Assembly (NCBI GenBank): GCA_000715605.1
Contig: KL568534.1
Coordinates: 170,757-176,653, forward strand
Length of the DNA stretch: 5,897 nucleotides
Direction of reading: 5' to 3'
Origin: Streptomyces speibonae
GTDB taxonomy: Bacteria; Actinomycetota; Actinomycetes; Streptomycetales; Streptomycetaceae
Part shown: positions 1-5,897 of the stretch, piece by piece
Layout: every line of letters begins with the position of its first letter
Position numbering within the stretch: position 1 is the first letter of the stretch
Notes under the pieces: model-generated
The model's input: only the letters and a program-made list of their open reading frames with translations
Database searches by the model: none
What the model was told of the DNA's origin: nothing
Made by a program: the position numbers and the translations under genes

Positions 1-1194
1 GCACTCCAGCGAACGGCGGGAAACGCGGCGACGACCCGTGCCCTCTCGGCCCGGGCGTCAAGCGGCGCGTCGTCCGCCGGCAGCGCGGTCGCCGTCCAGC
101 GGTACGTCGAGATCGAACCGGGGGCGGCGAACTATCCCAAGAAGCAGAAGAGCCGGACGGTGGGGTCGTCGAAGGACGCCGACGATGATCCGGAGTTCTT
201 CCCCAGTCAGCACCGGGTGAACGGAAGTTACTTCGCCAGCACGGACGTGCCACGCGCCCCTCATATCCGGTACAACGCGGGCGTCAGACTGCGCCTCTCC
301 GACGATTTCGAGCTCGCCATCGAGGCCGGTTCCGGCGAGGCCAAGGTCTTCTTCGCCACGGAACCGCGGATCGCCGAGTCCAACGGGGCCCTGGCCGGCC
401 GGGTCAAGCTGCACAAGGGCAAGCGTTTCCTGCGCGTGCGGGGTGAGCAGGGCGAGAAGAAGCTGTTCCAGATCGAGCCGGTCGTCGAGCACACGAGCGC
501 GGAACTGGCCGAGGCGGGAGTGAAGGCCGGCAGCGGCGGTCTCGGTGGGAAGAAGCACAAAGTCACCGGCTTGTCGGTGCTCACCCCGCAACGCTGCAAC
601 GAGATGGCGGAGTTCGTTTCCGGTCAAAGGGGCGTGTCGTATGCGGGCACCTCGAGTTGGGACACCTTCGCGGCCATGGTTCTCGACCTGGTCCATGAGA
701 GCGGGAGCAGGCATCTCGACGAGGTCCGGGCGGCTGCCCACGGTGCGTCCGCACCCGGCGGCAGCGTCGAGACCTACCTCGCCTGCACGCAGCGGATGAG
801 CCGGGAGTTCCAGGACCTCAAGAACGCGGGCTCCCCGGCCCTCGAGCAGGCGCTGCGCAAACTGGGACTCAGCGAGTTCCTGCCTTCGCCGGCCGTCGGA
901 AACGTCCTGGGAACCATAGGCGTCGGCGATGCCGAGCAGGAACGGACGCGCGGCGTCGGCGATCTCCTTTACCACTTCGGCGCCGTCGTCGCCCGCAGCG
1001 GTGGTGACTACATCACCATGGAGAACTACGCCCGCAACGACCCGGCGGTCGGCACCGAGACCGCGTCCAGGGGGGACCCGCTGTTCTTCTTCCGGATGTA
1101 CGGCACCCGTCAGAACGCGGACACCTGGCACAGCCACCAGACGAGTACGTCCCCCTTCGTCGGGGCGACCATCTCCGTCACCCTGGAGGGCTGA
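1..1194 (+). CDS. LQRTAGN-motif uncharacterised protein, possible eCIS-associated effector (5' partial)
   Basis: The reading frame is open from base 1 to the TGA at 1192-1194, giving 397 visible residues. The true start lies upstream; the GTG at 160 is internal, because recognisable sequence precedes it. Seen: LQRTAGN at residues 2-8, an Ala/Ser-rich linker (about 10-32), then VQRYVEIEP. A mixed domain follows (about 35-165), including FFATEPRIAESN and a basic stretch. The C-terminal part has RCNEMAEFV with Cys199, HFGAVVARSGGDY with His325, then MENY with Glu341-Asn342, and FFFRMYG and WHSHQ near the end. No membrane segment is visible. Family knowledge: LQRxAGN motifs recur in actinobacterial proteins linked to DUF4157, the eCIS core domain; I recall the CNE..A and H..AVVA..G.DY.T.ENY pieces from the same uncharacterised class. 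Inference: Cys199, His325 and Glu341/Asn342 are spaced like a papain-, CHAP- or NlpC-like hydrolase, so this may be a cargo toxin or enzyme. No eCIS structural gene is in the window. Confidence is high that it is a gene and low on function. Confidence 0.85.
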   Translation, partial: ALQRTAGNAATTRALSARASSGASSAGSAVAVQRYVEIEPGAANYPKKQKSRTVGSSKDADDDPEFFPSQHRVNGSYFASTDVPRAPHIRYNAGVRLRLSDDFELAIEAGSGEAKVFFATEPRIAESNGALAGRVKLHKGKRFLRVRGEQGEKKLFQIEPVVEHTSAELAEAGVKAGSGGLGGKKHKVTGLSVLTPQRCNEMAEFVSGQRGVSYAGTSSWDTFAAMVLDLVHESGSRHLDEVRAAAHGASAPGGSVETYLACTQRMSREFQDLKNAGSPALEQALRKLGLSEFLPSPAVGNVLGTIGVGDAEQERTRGVGDLLYHFGAVVARSGGDYITMENYARNDPAVGTETASRGDPLFFFRMYGTRQNADTWHSHQTSTSPFVGATISVTLEG

Positions 1195-1198
1195 CCTC

Positions 1199-2689
1199 TC
1201 ATCCGTCGCATCCCCTCCCGGCTCGCAGGGCCACCTGGGTTCCCCGGCCCGCCAGGTGGGTTTCCCGGGGGAGGCCGTCCGGGGCCAGATTCCAGGCCTC
1301 GACGGCGAAATCGCTGCGTCCTTGCCCCGTCGTACGGGCCTGCAGCCGCCACGGTTCGTCGGTGGACGGGTAGAACCTCAGGGTGAGGACCTGTTCGTCG
1401 GCCAGGAAGACCTCGGCCATCGAACGGTCCACGATCACACGGAGTGCGACGGGGACGCCGGGGCGTGCCGCGGCCGGGCACGGCGCGGTGTACATCCCTC
1501 CCCGGGCCCGCGCGTCCGGTGAGGCGTGGGTGCGGTCGACGACGAGGCGGCCTGCCGTGGGGTCGAGGACGATGTCGAGGTACTCGGAGCCGTCGGCCGA
1601 GGTGATCAGGCGCAGTCCGCTCGTACCGGTGGCGTCCGGCACGAGGGCGGCGGTGAGGTCGAAGGTGTGGCCGACGCGGCCGAGTTCGGCCGGCTCGGTC
1701 CGTGTGGCCTGCCCGGTTCCGTGCAGGACGCGCGGGCCGCGCAGGGCGAGCAACTCGCGGACGGGGCGCTGGCGGACCGTGCCGTCGGGGGTGAGGCTCA
1801 CCTCGCGGGGAAGCGTGAGGACGCCTGCCCAGCCCGCCTCGTGCGTCCAGGCCTCGTCCCGGGCTTCCCAGGCCCAGCCCCACATCAGCCAGCGGTCGTC
1901 CGGGGCCTTCAGCAGGGCGGGGGCGTAGAAGTCGGGGCCCCGGTCCAGCGGCACGGGGCCAGTCATCGCCGTGAAGCGTCCGTTCTCCTCCCGGCCTGTG
2001 ACGACGGTCGTGTGGCTGGGGCCGCCCCGGGGGGTCCAGTCGCTGAGGACCAGGGCGCTTCGGTCGCCGAAGGTGGCGTACTGGGGGCACTCCCAGCCGG
2101 TCGGGCCCGTGCCGGCGGTGGTGCCGCTGGTGTGAAAGGGGCCTCGGTAGGCCCAGTGCTCCAGGTCGTCGGACTCGTACAGCAGTGCCGCGGCGCGGCC
2201 GTCCTCGAGGGCGGCTCCCACCAGCATCCGCCAGCGCCCGTCCAGCCGCCAGACGTAGGGGTCCCGGTACATGGTGGTGCCGGCGGGCGGCTCGGGGATG
2301 AGCAGGTCGGGGCGTTTGGTCCAGGTGAGGCCGTTGTCCGCCGACGCGGCGGTCGTGATCGGCTGCCACCAGCGGTCGTCGCGGTGGGCGGAGTAGAAGG
2401 CCACCATGCGGTCGCCGTCGGACACGGCGTTGCCCGAGTAGCAGCCGTCTGCGTCGTAGCCGCCCGGGGTGGGGGCGAGGGCGACGGGAAGAGGCTCCCA
2501 GTTGATCAAATCGGGGCTGCGGTAGTGGCCCCAGTGCATGTTGGCGTGCTGAGGGCCGTGCGGGTTGTACTGGAAGAAGACGTGGTAGTGGCCGTCGTGG
2601 AAGACCAGGCCGTTGGGGTCGTTGATCCAGTTGCGGGGCGGTCGCAGATGGACGCCGGGCAGGTGGGGGTCGGCGGGCGACGGGGACAC
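1199..2689 (-). CDS. Cytoplasmic GH32 beta-fructosidase (sucrose / fructo-oligosaccharide hydrolase)
   Basis: This 496-residue glycoside hydrolase family 32 enzyme should release terminal beta-linked fructose from sucrose or short fructans by a retaining mechanism. All three hallmark motifs of the five-bladed propeller are intact: WINDPNG at 21-27 with nucleophile Asp24; YRDP at 141-144 with Asp143, the transition-state stabiliser; and WECP at 199-202 with acid/base Glu200. GCYSGNAV (82-89), GPDFYAP (251-257) and GWAWEAR (271-277) also fit. The C-terminal beta-sandwich shows DRSMAEVF (421-428). There is no signal peptide, so it acts in the cytosol on imported substrate, which fits its place as last gene of the ABC operon, 76 bp after the MalG-type permease. 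The GTG start at 2689 is chosen because GAGAAAGG lies 6 bases upstream and the conserved domain begins shortly after. About 28 residues after the usual end (from about 469) are Gly/Arg-rich and atypical. Whether it prefers sucrose, inulin- or levan-type oligosaccharides cannot be told. Confidence 0.95.
   Translation of the reverse strand: MSPSPADPHLPGVHLRPPRNWINDPNGLVFHDGHYHVFFQYNPHGPQHANMHWGHYRSPDLINWEPLPVALAPTPGGYDADGCYSGNAVSDGDRMVAFYSAHRDDRWWQPITTAASADNGLTWTKRPDLLIPEPPAGTTMYRDPYVWRLDGRWRMLVGAALEDGRAAALLYESDDLEHWAYRGPFHTSGTTAGTGPTGWECPQYATFGDRSALVLSDWTPRGGPSHTTVVTGREENGRFTAMTGPVPLDRGPDFYAPALLKAPDDRWLMWGWAWEARDEAWTHEAGWAGVLTLPREVSLTPDGTVRQRPVRELLALRGPRVLHGTGQATRTEPAELGRVGHTFDLTAALVPDATGTSGLRLITSADGSEYLDIVLDPTAGRLVVDRTHASPDARARGGMYTAPCPAAARPGVPVALRVIVDRSMAEVFLADEQVLTLRFYPSTDEPWRLQARTTGQGRSDFAVEAWNLAPDGLPRETHLAGRGTQVALRAGRGCDG
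1231..1259. repeat. Inverted repeat at the convergent gene junction, possible terminator
   Basis: CCACCTGG at 1231-1238 and CCAGGTGG at 1252-1259 form a perfect 8-bp stem around a 13-base loop. It begins 36 bases after the stop of the + strand gene and lies inside the last codons of the GH32 gene. There is no T-run after it on either strand, so it is not a classic intrinsic terminator, although actinomycete terminators often lack one. It could end transcription of the + strand gene. A chance repeat in GC-rich coding DNA is also possible. Confidence 0.35.
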
Positions 2690-2695
2690 ACGGGA

Positions 2696-2703
2696 CCTTT
2701 CTC
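2696..2703 (-). promoter_or_regulatory. Ribosome binding site of the GH32 gene
   Basis: The - strand reads GAGAAAGG, 6 bases before the GTG at 2689. It fixes the start: the only nearby ATG (2730) is in another frame and has no such site. Just upstream (2707-2721) the transcript could form a 6-bp hairpin with a UUC loop, one pair being G-U, which might slightly affect access. The rest of the 76-bp spacer to the upstream permease shows no convincing promoter or terminator. Confidence 0.6.
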
Positions 2704-2765
2704 AGGGCGCGCGAAGCGCACGGACGTCATGTGGAGGAGGCGGACTCGACGGCGTGGTGCGGGTG

Positions 2766-3638
2766 TCAGCCCTTGACGCCGGTGGAAGCGATGCTGTTGA
2801 CGAACGACCGCTGGAACGCCACGAACAGGGCGAGGATCGGCACGGTGATCATGGAGGAGTACGCCATGATCTGCCCCCAGCCCACGTTGAGCTGGAAGAA
2901 GTAGGAGATGCCCACCATCACCGGCCGCAGTTCCTCGCTCTGCACGACCATCAGCGGCCACAGGTAGGAGTTCCAGGCGGGCAGGAAGGTGAGGATGGCG
3001 ACGGTGGCGACAGCCGGGCCGGACAGGGGCAGCACGATACGGCGGTAGATGGTGAACCAGCCGGCGCCGTCCATGACCGCCGCTTCGTCGAGTTCCCTGG
3101 GGATGCTCCGGAAGAACTGGTGGAAGAAGAAGATCGAGAAGGCGTTGGCGACGAACGGCAGGATCTGCACCTGGTAGGTGTCCATCCAGCCGGTGGTCCA
3201 CTCCAGGTGGAAACCGTTCACGCGGAGCAGCGGCAGTTGGTTGACCCACCACACCAGGGGCAGCGCGAAGGTCTCGAACGGCACGATGAGGGTGGCGATG
3301 ACCGTGGTCAGTACGAGCTTGCGGCCCGACCACCGCATCCGTGCGAGCGCGAAGGCGGCCAGGCTGTTGACGACGATGCCGAGCACCACGGTGATCGACG
3401 AGATCAGCACGGAGTTCAGCAGGAACCGCGCCGCCGGGACACGTTCGAACATGTCCGTGTAGTTGTCCAGCGACAGGGCGCCGACCGGCAGGAAGGCATT
3501 CAGCGAGCCCAGGTCGCCGAAGATCTGGTCGTCCGTCTTGAACGACGAGACCACCATGAAGAGGAGCGGCAGCGCGAAGACCAGGGCCAGGACGATGCGG
3601 CCGGCGTGACCGCCGAGTTGCTTGAGGAAGGAGGTCAT
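2766..3638 (-). CDS. ABC sugar transporter permease, MalG/CUT1 type
   Basis: This 290-residue inner-membrane subunit would pair with the MalF-type permease to form the channel for an imported carbohydrate. Six hydrophobic segments are visible, at about 13-32, 72-98, 108-131, 159-175, 208-230 and 260-279. The cytoplasmic EAA loop, which docks the ATPase, is intact: EAAVMDGAG from Glu185, with IVLP ending at 204. Length and the VKG C-terminus are typical of the family. Between segments 3 and 4 there is a longer loop than in classic MalG (about 130-155, with HLEWTTGWMDTY); I think this marks a subfamily, not a defect. The ATG at 3638 follows the upstream gene's stop by one base. Its AGAAGGA ribosome site (3644-3650) lies within the end of that gene, so the two are probably translationally coupled. 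The substrate is inferred to be a fructoside from the downstream GH32 gene. No ATPase gene accompanies it. Confidence 0.93.
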   Translation of the reverse strand: MTSFLKQLGGHAGRIVLALVFALPLLFMVVSSFKTDDQIFGDLGSLNAFLPVGALSLDNYTDMFERVPAARFLLNSVLISSITVVLGIVVNSLAAFALARMRWSGRKLVLTTVIATLIVPFETFALPLVWWVNQLPLLRVNGFHLEWTTGWMDTYQVQILPFVANAFSIFFFHQFFRSIPRELDEAAVMDGAGWFTIYRRIVLPLSGPAVATVAILTFLPAWNSYLWPLMVVQSEELRPVMVGISYFFQLNVGWGQIMAYSSMITVPILALFVAFQRSFVNSIASTGVKG

Positions 3639-3639
3639 G

Positions 3640-4574
3640 TCAGTCCTTCTCCCGGGTCAGGAAGCGCTGGACGAGCGACACGGTCAGGACGAGTACGAAG
3701 AAGACCAGCGAGATGGCCGCCGCGTAGGCGGTCTGCTGCTGGTCGTAGCCGGTACGCACGGCCTCGTACACGACGGTGGTGGTGGAGTCGAGCGGGCCGC
3801 CCTGCGTCATCACCCTGATCTGGGTGAAGAGGCTGAACGCCGCGATCGTGATGGTGACGAGCACGAAGGTGCGCGTGGCGCGCAGCCCCGGCCAGGTGAC
3901 GTGGCAGAAGCGGTGCCAGGGCGTGGCGCCGTCGATCTCGGCGGCCTCGTACAGCTCGGCGGGGATGGTCTGCAGGCCGGCCAGCCAGATGATCATGTGG
4001 AAGCCGACGCCCTGCCACACCGACATCAGGATGATGGCGGGCATCGCGGTGGCCGGGTCGCCCAGCCAGTCCGGGCCCTGGACGTGGCCGAGGGTGAGCG
4101 CCGAGAGGGCCCGGTTGACCAGGCCGTCCTCTCGGTAGAGGAAGGTCCACAGGAGGGACACCACGACCATCGAGGTGACGACCGGCAGGAAGTAGACGGT
4201 GCGGAAGAAGTTGACGCCCCGCACTTTCGCGTTGACCAGCAGCGCCAGGATCAGGGCGAAACCGGCCTGGAGCGGGACGACGACGGCGGCGAAGTACGCG
4301 GTGTTGCGCAGGGACTTGAAGAAGACCGGGTCGTCGAAGAGCCGGGTGAAGTTGCGCAGGCCCACGAAGCGGGCCGGGTGGGCGAGATGAGCCTCGCGTC
4401 GGTGAACGCCAGGGCGAAGGCGAGGACGACCGGTACGACGAGAAAGACGATCAGCAGCACGACGGCCGGGGTGGCCATGCCGAGGGCGGTAAGGCTCTCA
4501 CGGCGACGGGCGTTGTTCGTACGGGTTCGCCGGACCGGGCGCGGCCGTTGGCGGGCTGCGGTCTTGGTGGTCAC
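3640..4574 (-). pseudogene. ABC sugar transporter permease, MalF/CUT1 type, split by a -1 base frameshift
   Basis: The gene reads as two fragments in different frames. The first runs from GTG at 4574 and encodes a basic N-terminus (1-28), membrane segment 1 (about 30-56) and FTDARLISP, ending at codon 65 (4380-4382). In that frame 42 unrelated residues follow before a stop at 4251-4253. The second frame picks up exactly there: HPARFVGLRNF continues through five membrane segments, the EAA loop (EAAEIDGA, about 210-217 of the repaired protein) and TQGGP (about 257-261), to the TGA at 3640-3642. One extra C in the - strand CCC run at 4380-4382 gives LISPHPARFVGL and a continuous protein of about 311 residues, normal for the family. 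The start is supported by GGAG at 4580-4583, 5 bases upstream. A GTG at 4365 opens the second fragment but has no ribosome site and would lack segment 1. A real inactivating mutation and a sequence error are both possible. If functional, it would be the partner of the MalG-type subunit. Confidence 0.88.
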
Positions 4575-4579
4575 GGTAT

Positions 4580-4583
4580 CTCC
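4580..4583 (-). promoter_or_regulatory. Ribosome binding site of the MalF-type permease
   Basis: The - strand reads CTGGAG, then five bases, then GTG at 4574. It supports this start over the in-frame codons further upstream, which lie inside the binding-protein gene. It sits just beyond the large inverted repeat at 4590-4633, so folding of that repeat leaves it free. Confidence 0.6.
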
Positions 4584-4589
4584 AGGGAG

Positions 4590-4633
4590 CCGGTCCGGTT
4601 CGGGCGGCGCGGTCGCGGACCGAACCGGACCGG
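4590..4633 (-). promoter_or_regulatory. Intercistronic stem-loop between binding-protein and permease genes
   Basis: CCGGTCCGGTTCGG at 4590-4603 is perfectly matched by CCGAACCGGACCGG at 4620-4633, a 14-bp uninterrupted stem with a 16-base GC-rich loop. It fills most of the 65-bp gap between the stop of the binding-protein gene (4640) and the permease start (4574), starting 6 bases after the stop. No T-run follows, so full termination is not expected. In known sugar operons such as malE-malF, hairpins here protect the upstream mRNA and lower downstream expression, giving more binding protein than permease. The same role is inferred here. A regulator-binding palindrome is less likely because of the long spacer. 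Confidence 0.7.
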
Positions 4634-4639
4634 GGCGGG

Positions 4640-5897
4640 TCAGCCTGCGTAGTTGTTGTTCGTCTTCAGGTTGTTGTCGATGTTCTTCGCGGCCTGGCCG
4701 AGAGCCTCCCGGGGGTCGGCCCCGGCCAGGATGTCCTGAGCCGCCTTCTGGAACTCGGTGGAGATGTACGGGTAGGCCGGGGTGACCGGACGCACCGTGG
4801 CGTACTCGCGCGCGAACCGGACGAGCACCTCGAACCTGCCGCCCGGCTGGTAGTCGGCGATCTGCTCCGCGGCGGCGTCGGTGGCGGGGATGGTACTGGT
4901 GGCCTTGGCGTACTCGACGAAGTACTTGGTCTGGCGGGAGAACTTCAGCCACTCCTGGGCGCCGTCCTTGTTGGAGCAGGTGGAGCTCATCGCCCACTGC
5001 CAGGAGGCGCCACCGATCCTGGGCCCTTTGCCGAGGTCGACCGGCGGGATGATCGCCAGGTCGTCACCGAGCTTCTGGGCGTTCTTGGCCGCGTTCCAGC
5101 TGCCGTCCCACTGGATGGCGCTCTTGCCGGCCAGGAAGTCCTTGTTGGGGTCGGCTCCGGACTTCTTCGCCATGTATCCCTTGGTCACCAAGGAGCGGAA
5201 CCAGGTGCCCCACTCCACGGACTCCTTGCCGTCGAGGGTGCCCGAGGCGGTCTTGTCGCCGTCGCGGTCGATGAGGTCGCCGCCGAAGCTCTGCAGCTGC
5301 GGGGAGTAGGCATACGGCCACCACTCGCCGCTGCCGCCGGTACCCATCTCCAGCGGGTAGTCGAACTTTCCGCTCTTCTTCAGCTCGGCCAGCGCGGTGT
5401 CGAATTCGCCCTTCGTCCAGGGCTCATCCATGGTGGGGATACGGATGCCGTGCTCGTTCAGCACGGACTTGCGGGCGAAGAATGCCAGGGACACGTCGTA
5501 GAAGCCGAAGGAGTAGAGCTTGTCCTTGTAGGTGCCGACGGTGCTGGCGAGCTGGTCCTCCACCGGCACCTCGCTGCCGGCGACGTCGATGGGCGCGAGG
5601 TAGCCGCCCCACGCCCAGTTCGCCACGTTGGGGCCGTCCACGTCGAGCAGGCAGGGCAGCTTGCGCGCCGAGGCGGCGGCCACCACGGAGTTGTTGTAGT
5701 CGGTCTGCGGGAACGACTGCAGTTCGACCGTGTACGTGTCCTGGGATGCGTTGAAGTCTTTGATGATCTTCTTGACGACATCGAGCTCGGCCGAGTTGCC
5801 GGCGTTGTGCGTCCACAGGGTCAGCGTGTCGCCGTCGGCCCCGGACGAGCTTCCGCCCGTGCCGGACGCGCACCCGCCGACGAGCGCGGTGGCCGCC
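4640..5897 (-). CDS. ABC transporter sugar-binding lipoprotein, family 1 (5' partial)
   Basis: The first complete codon in the window is at 5896 and 418 residues are visible; the start codon and most of the signal peptide lie beyond the right edge. The visible part opens with ALVGGC, a lipobox whose Cys (residue 9, codon 5870-5872) would be lipidated, followed by a Gly/Ser-rich tether and LTLWTHN, the usual first strand. The protein should sit on the outer face of the membrane and deliver sugar to the permeases. Family 1 traits: LDVDGPNVANWAW (84-96), a TKGEFDTALAELKKSG helix (161-176), FLAGKSAIQWDGSW (254-267) and GGASWQWAMSS (295-305). Many aromatic residues (WW at 192-193, and those just listed) suit stacking on sugar rings. 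The C-terminus has the usual A..IL.G.DP.EAL helix (about 386-399). The frame 5' to the GTG at 5686 remains coding, so that codon is not the start. Fructoside specificity is inferred only from the GH32 gene in the operon. Confidence 0.93.
   Translation of the reverse strand, partial: AATALVGGCASGTGGSSSGADGDTLTLWTHNAGNSAELDVVKKIIKDFNASQDTYTVELQSFPQTDYNNSVVAAASARKLPCLLDVDGPNVANWAWGGYLAPIDVAGSEVPVEDQLASTVGTYKDKLYSFGFYDVSLAFFARKSVLNEHGIRIPTMDEPWTKGEFDTALAELKKSGKFDYPLEMGTGGSGEWWPYAYSPQLQSFGGDLIDRDGDKTASGTLDGKESVEWGTWFRSLVTKGYMAKKSGADPNKDFLAGKSAIQWDGSWNAAKNAQKLGDDLAIIPPVDLGKGPRIGGASWQWAMSSTCSNKDGAQEWLKFSRQTKYFVEYAKATSTIPATDAAAEQIADYQPGGRFEVLVRFAREYATVRPVTPAYPYISTEFQKAAQDILAGADPREALGQAAKNIDNNLKTNNNYAG

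Noticed and set aside
58..1137. 359-codon open frame on the - strand opposite the LQRTAGN gene
   Set aside because: Composition is that of an antisense shadow in high-GC DNA (Arg/Gly/Val-rich, no recognisable motif), and the + strand frame has coherent motifs.
2690..2730. ATG at 2730 as the start of the GH32 gene
   Set aside because: It is not in frame with the GH32 coding sequence and lacks a ribosome site.
1526..2776. 416-codon open frame on the + strand opposite the GH32 gene
   Set aside because: The opposite strand encodes an unmistakable GH32 enzyme; this frame is low-complexity Gly/Val/Ala-rich and has no domain.
4374..4386. Programmed -1 ribosomal frameshifting as the explanation for the split permease
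   Set aside because: The bases TCGCCCACC do not form an X XXY YYZ slippery heptamer, and such recoding is not known to me for sugar permeases; a lost base is simpler.
4604..4633. Intrinsic terminator ending the binding-protein transcript
   Set aside because: The stem is strong but there is no T-run on the - strand after it, and the permease genes follow within the same operon; partial attenuation or mRNA protection fits better.
2613..4785. Two long + strand open frames (2613-3818 and 3622-4785) opposite the permeases
   Set aside because: Both are rich in Asp, Glu, Gly, His and Arg, as expected for the complement of membrane-protein codons; no motif or credible start is seen.
4251..4997. 248-codon - strand open frame taken as one gene
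   Set aside because: Its first 141 codons overlap the binding-protein gene out of frame; only the part from the GTG at 4574 to about 4380 is real, as the N-terminus of the split permease.

Overview
The window looks like a piece of a Streptomyces-type (high-GC actinomycete) chromosome. GC is very high, by eye around 70%. Third codon positions are almost all G or C, GTG starts are used, and the sugar-uptake genes have the usual actinobacterial form. No RNA genes, insertion sequences, CRISPR arrays or tRNAs are visible.

There are two convergent blocks. Left, + strand (1-1194): the 3' part of an uncharacterised gene that enters from outside the window. The visible protein opens with an LQRTAGN motif. 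Such motifs recur in actinobacterial proteins that carry or sit near DUF4157, the domain associated with extracellular contractile injection systems (eCIS). Its C-terminal half has spaced Cys, His and Glu-Asn motifs that could form a cysteine-hydrolase-like site, but this is inference.

Right, - strand (5897 down to 1199): a carbohydrate-uptake operon read right to left. It holds a lipoprotein substrate-binding protein (5' end outside the window), a MalF-type permease, a MalG-type permease and a cytoplasmic GH32 beta-fructosidase. The expected logic is that the binding protein captures a fructoside outside the cell, the two permeases import it, and the GH32 enzyme, which lacks a signal peptide, releases fructose inside. 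No ATPase gene is present. In Streptomyces such importers often share the ATPase MsiK encoded elsewhere, and that is the likely arrangement here.

Three points stand out. (1) The MalF-type permease is split by a one-base frameshift at a run of three G (4380-4382). The N-terminal membrane segment is in one frame and the rest in another. Restoring one base gives a normal protein of about 311 residues, so this is either a recent pseudogene or a sequence error. (2) A perfect 14-bp inverted repeat lies between the binding-protein and MalF-type genes, a good candidate for a stem-loop that sets their relative expression. (3) The two convergent blocks are only 4 bp apart, and a smaller inverted repeat lies inside the 3' end of the GH32 gene, where an atypical C-terminal tail is encoded.

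Coding density is near total: the longest non-coding gap is 76 bp (2690-2765).
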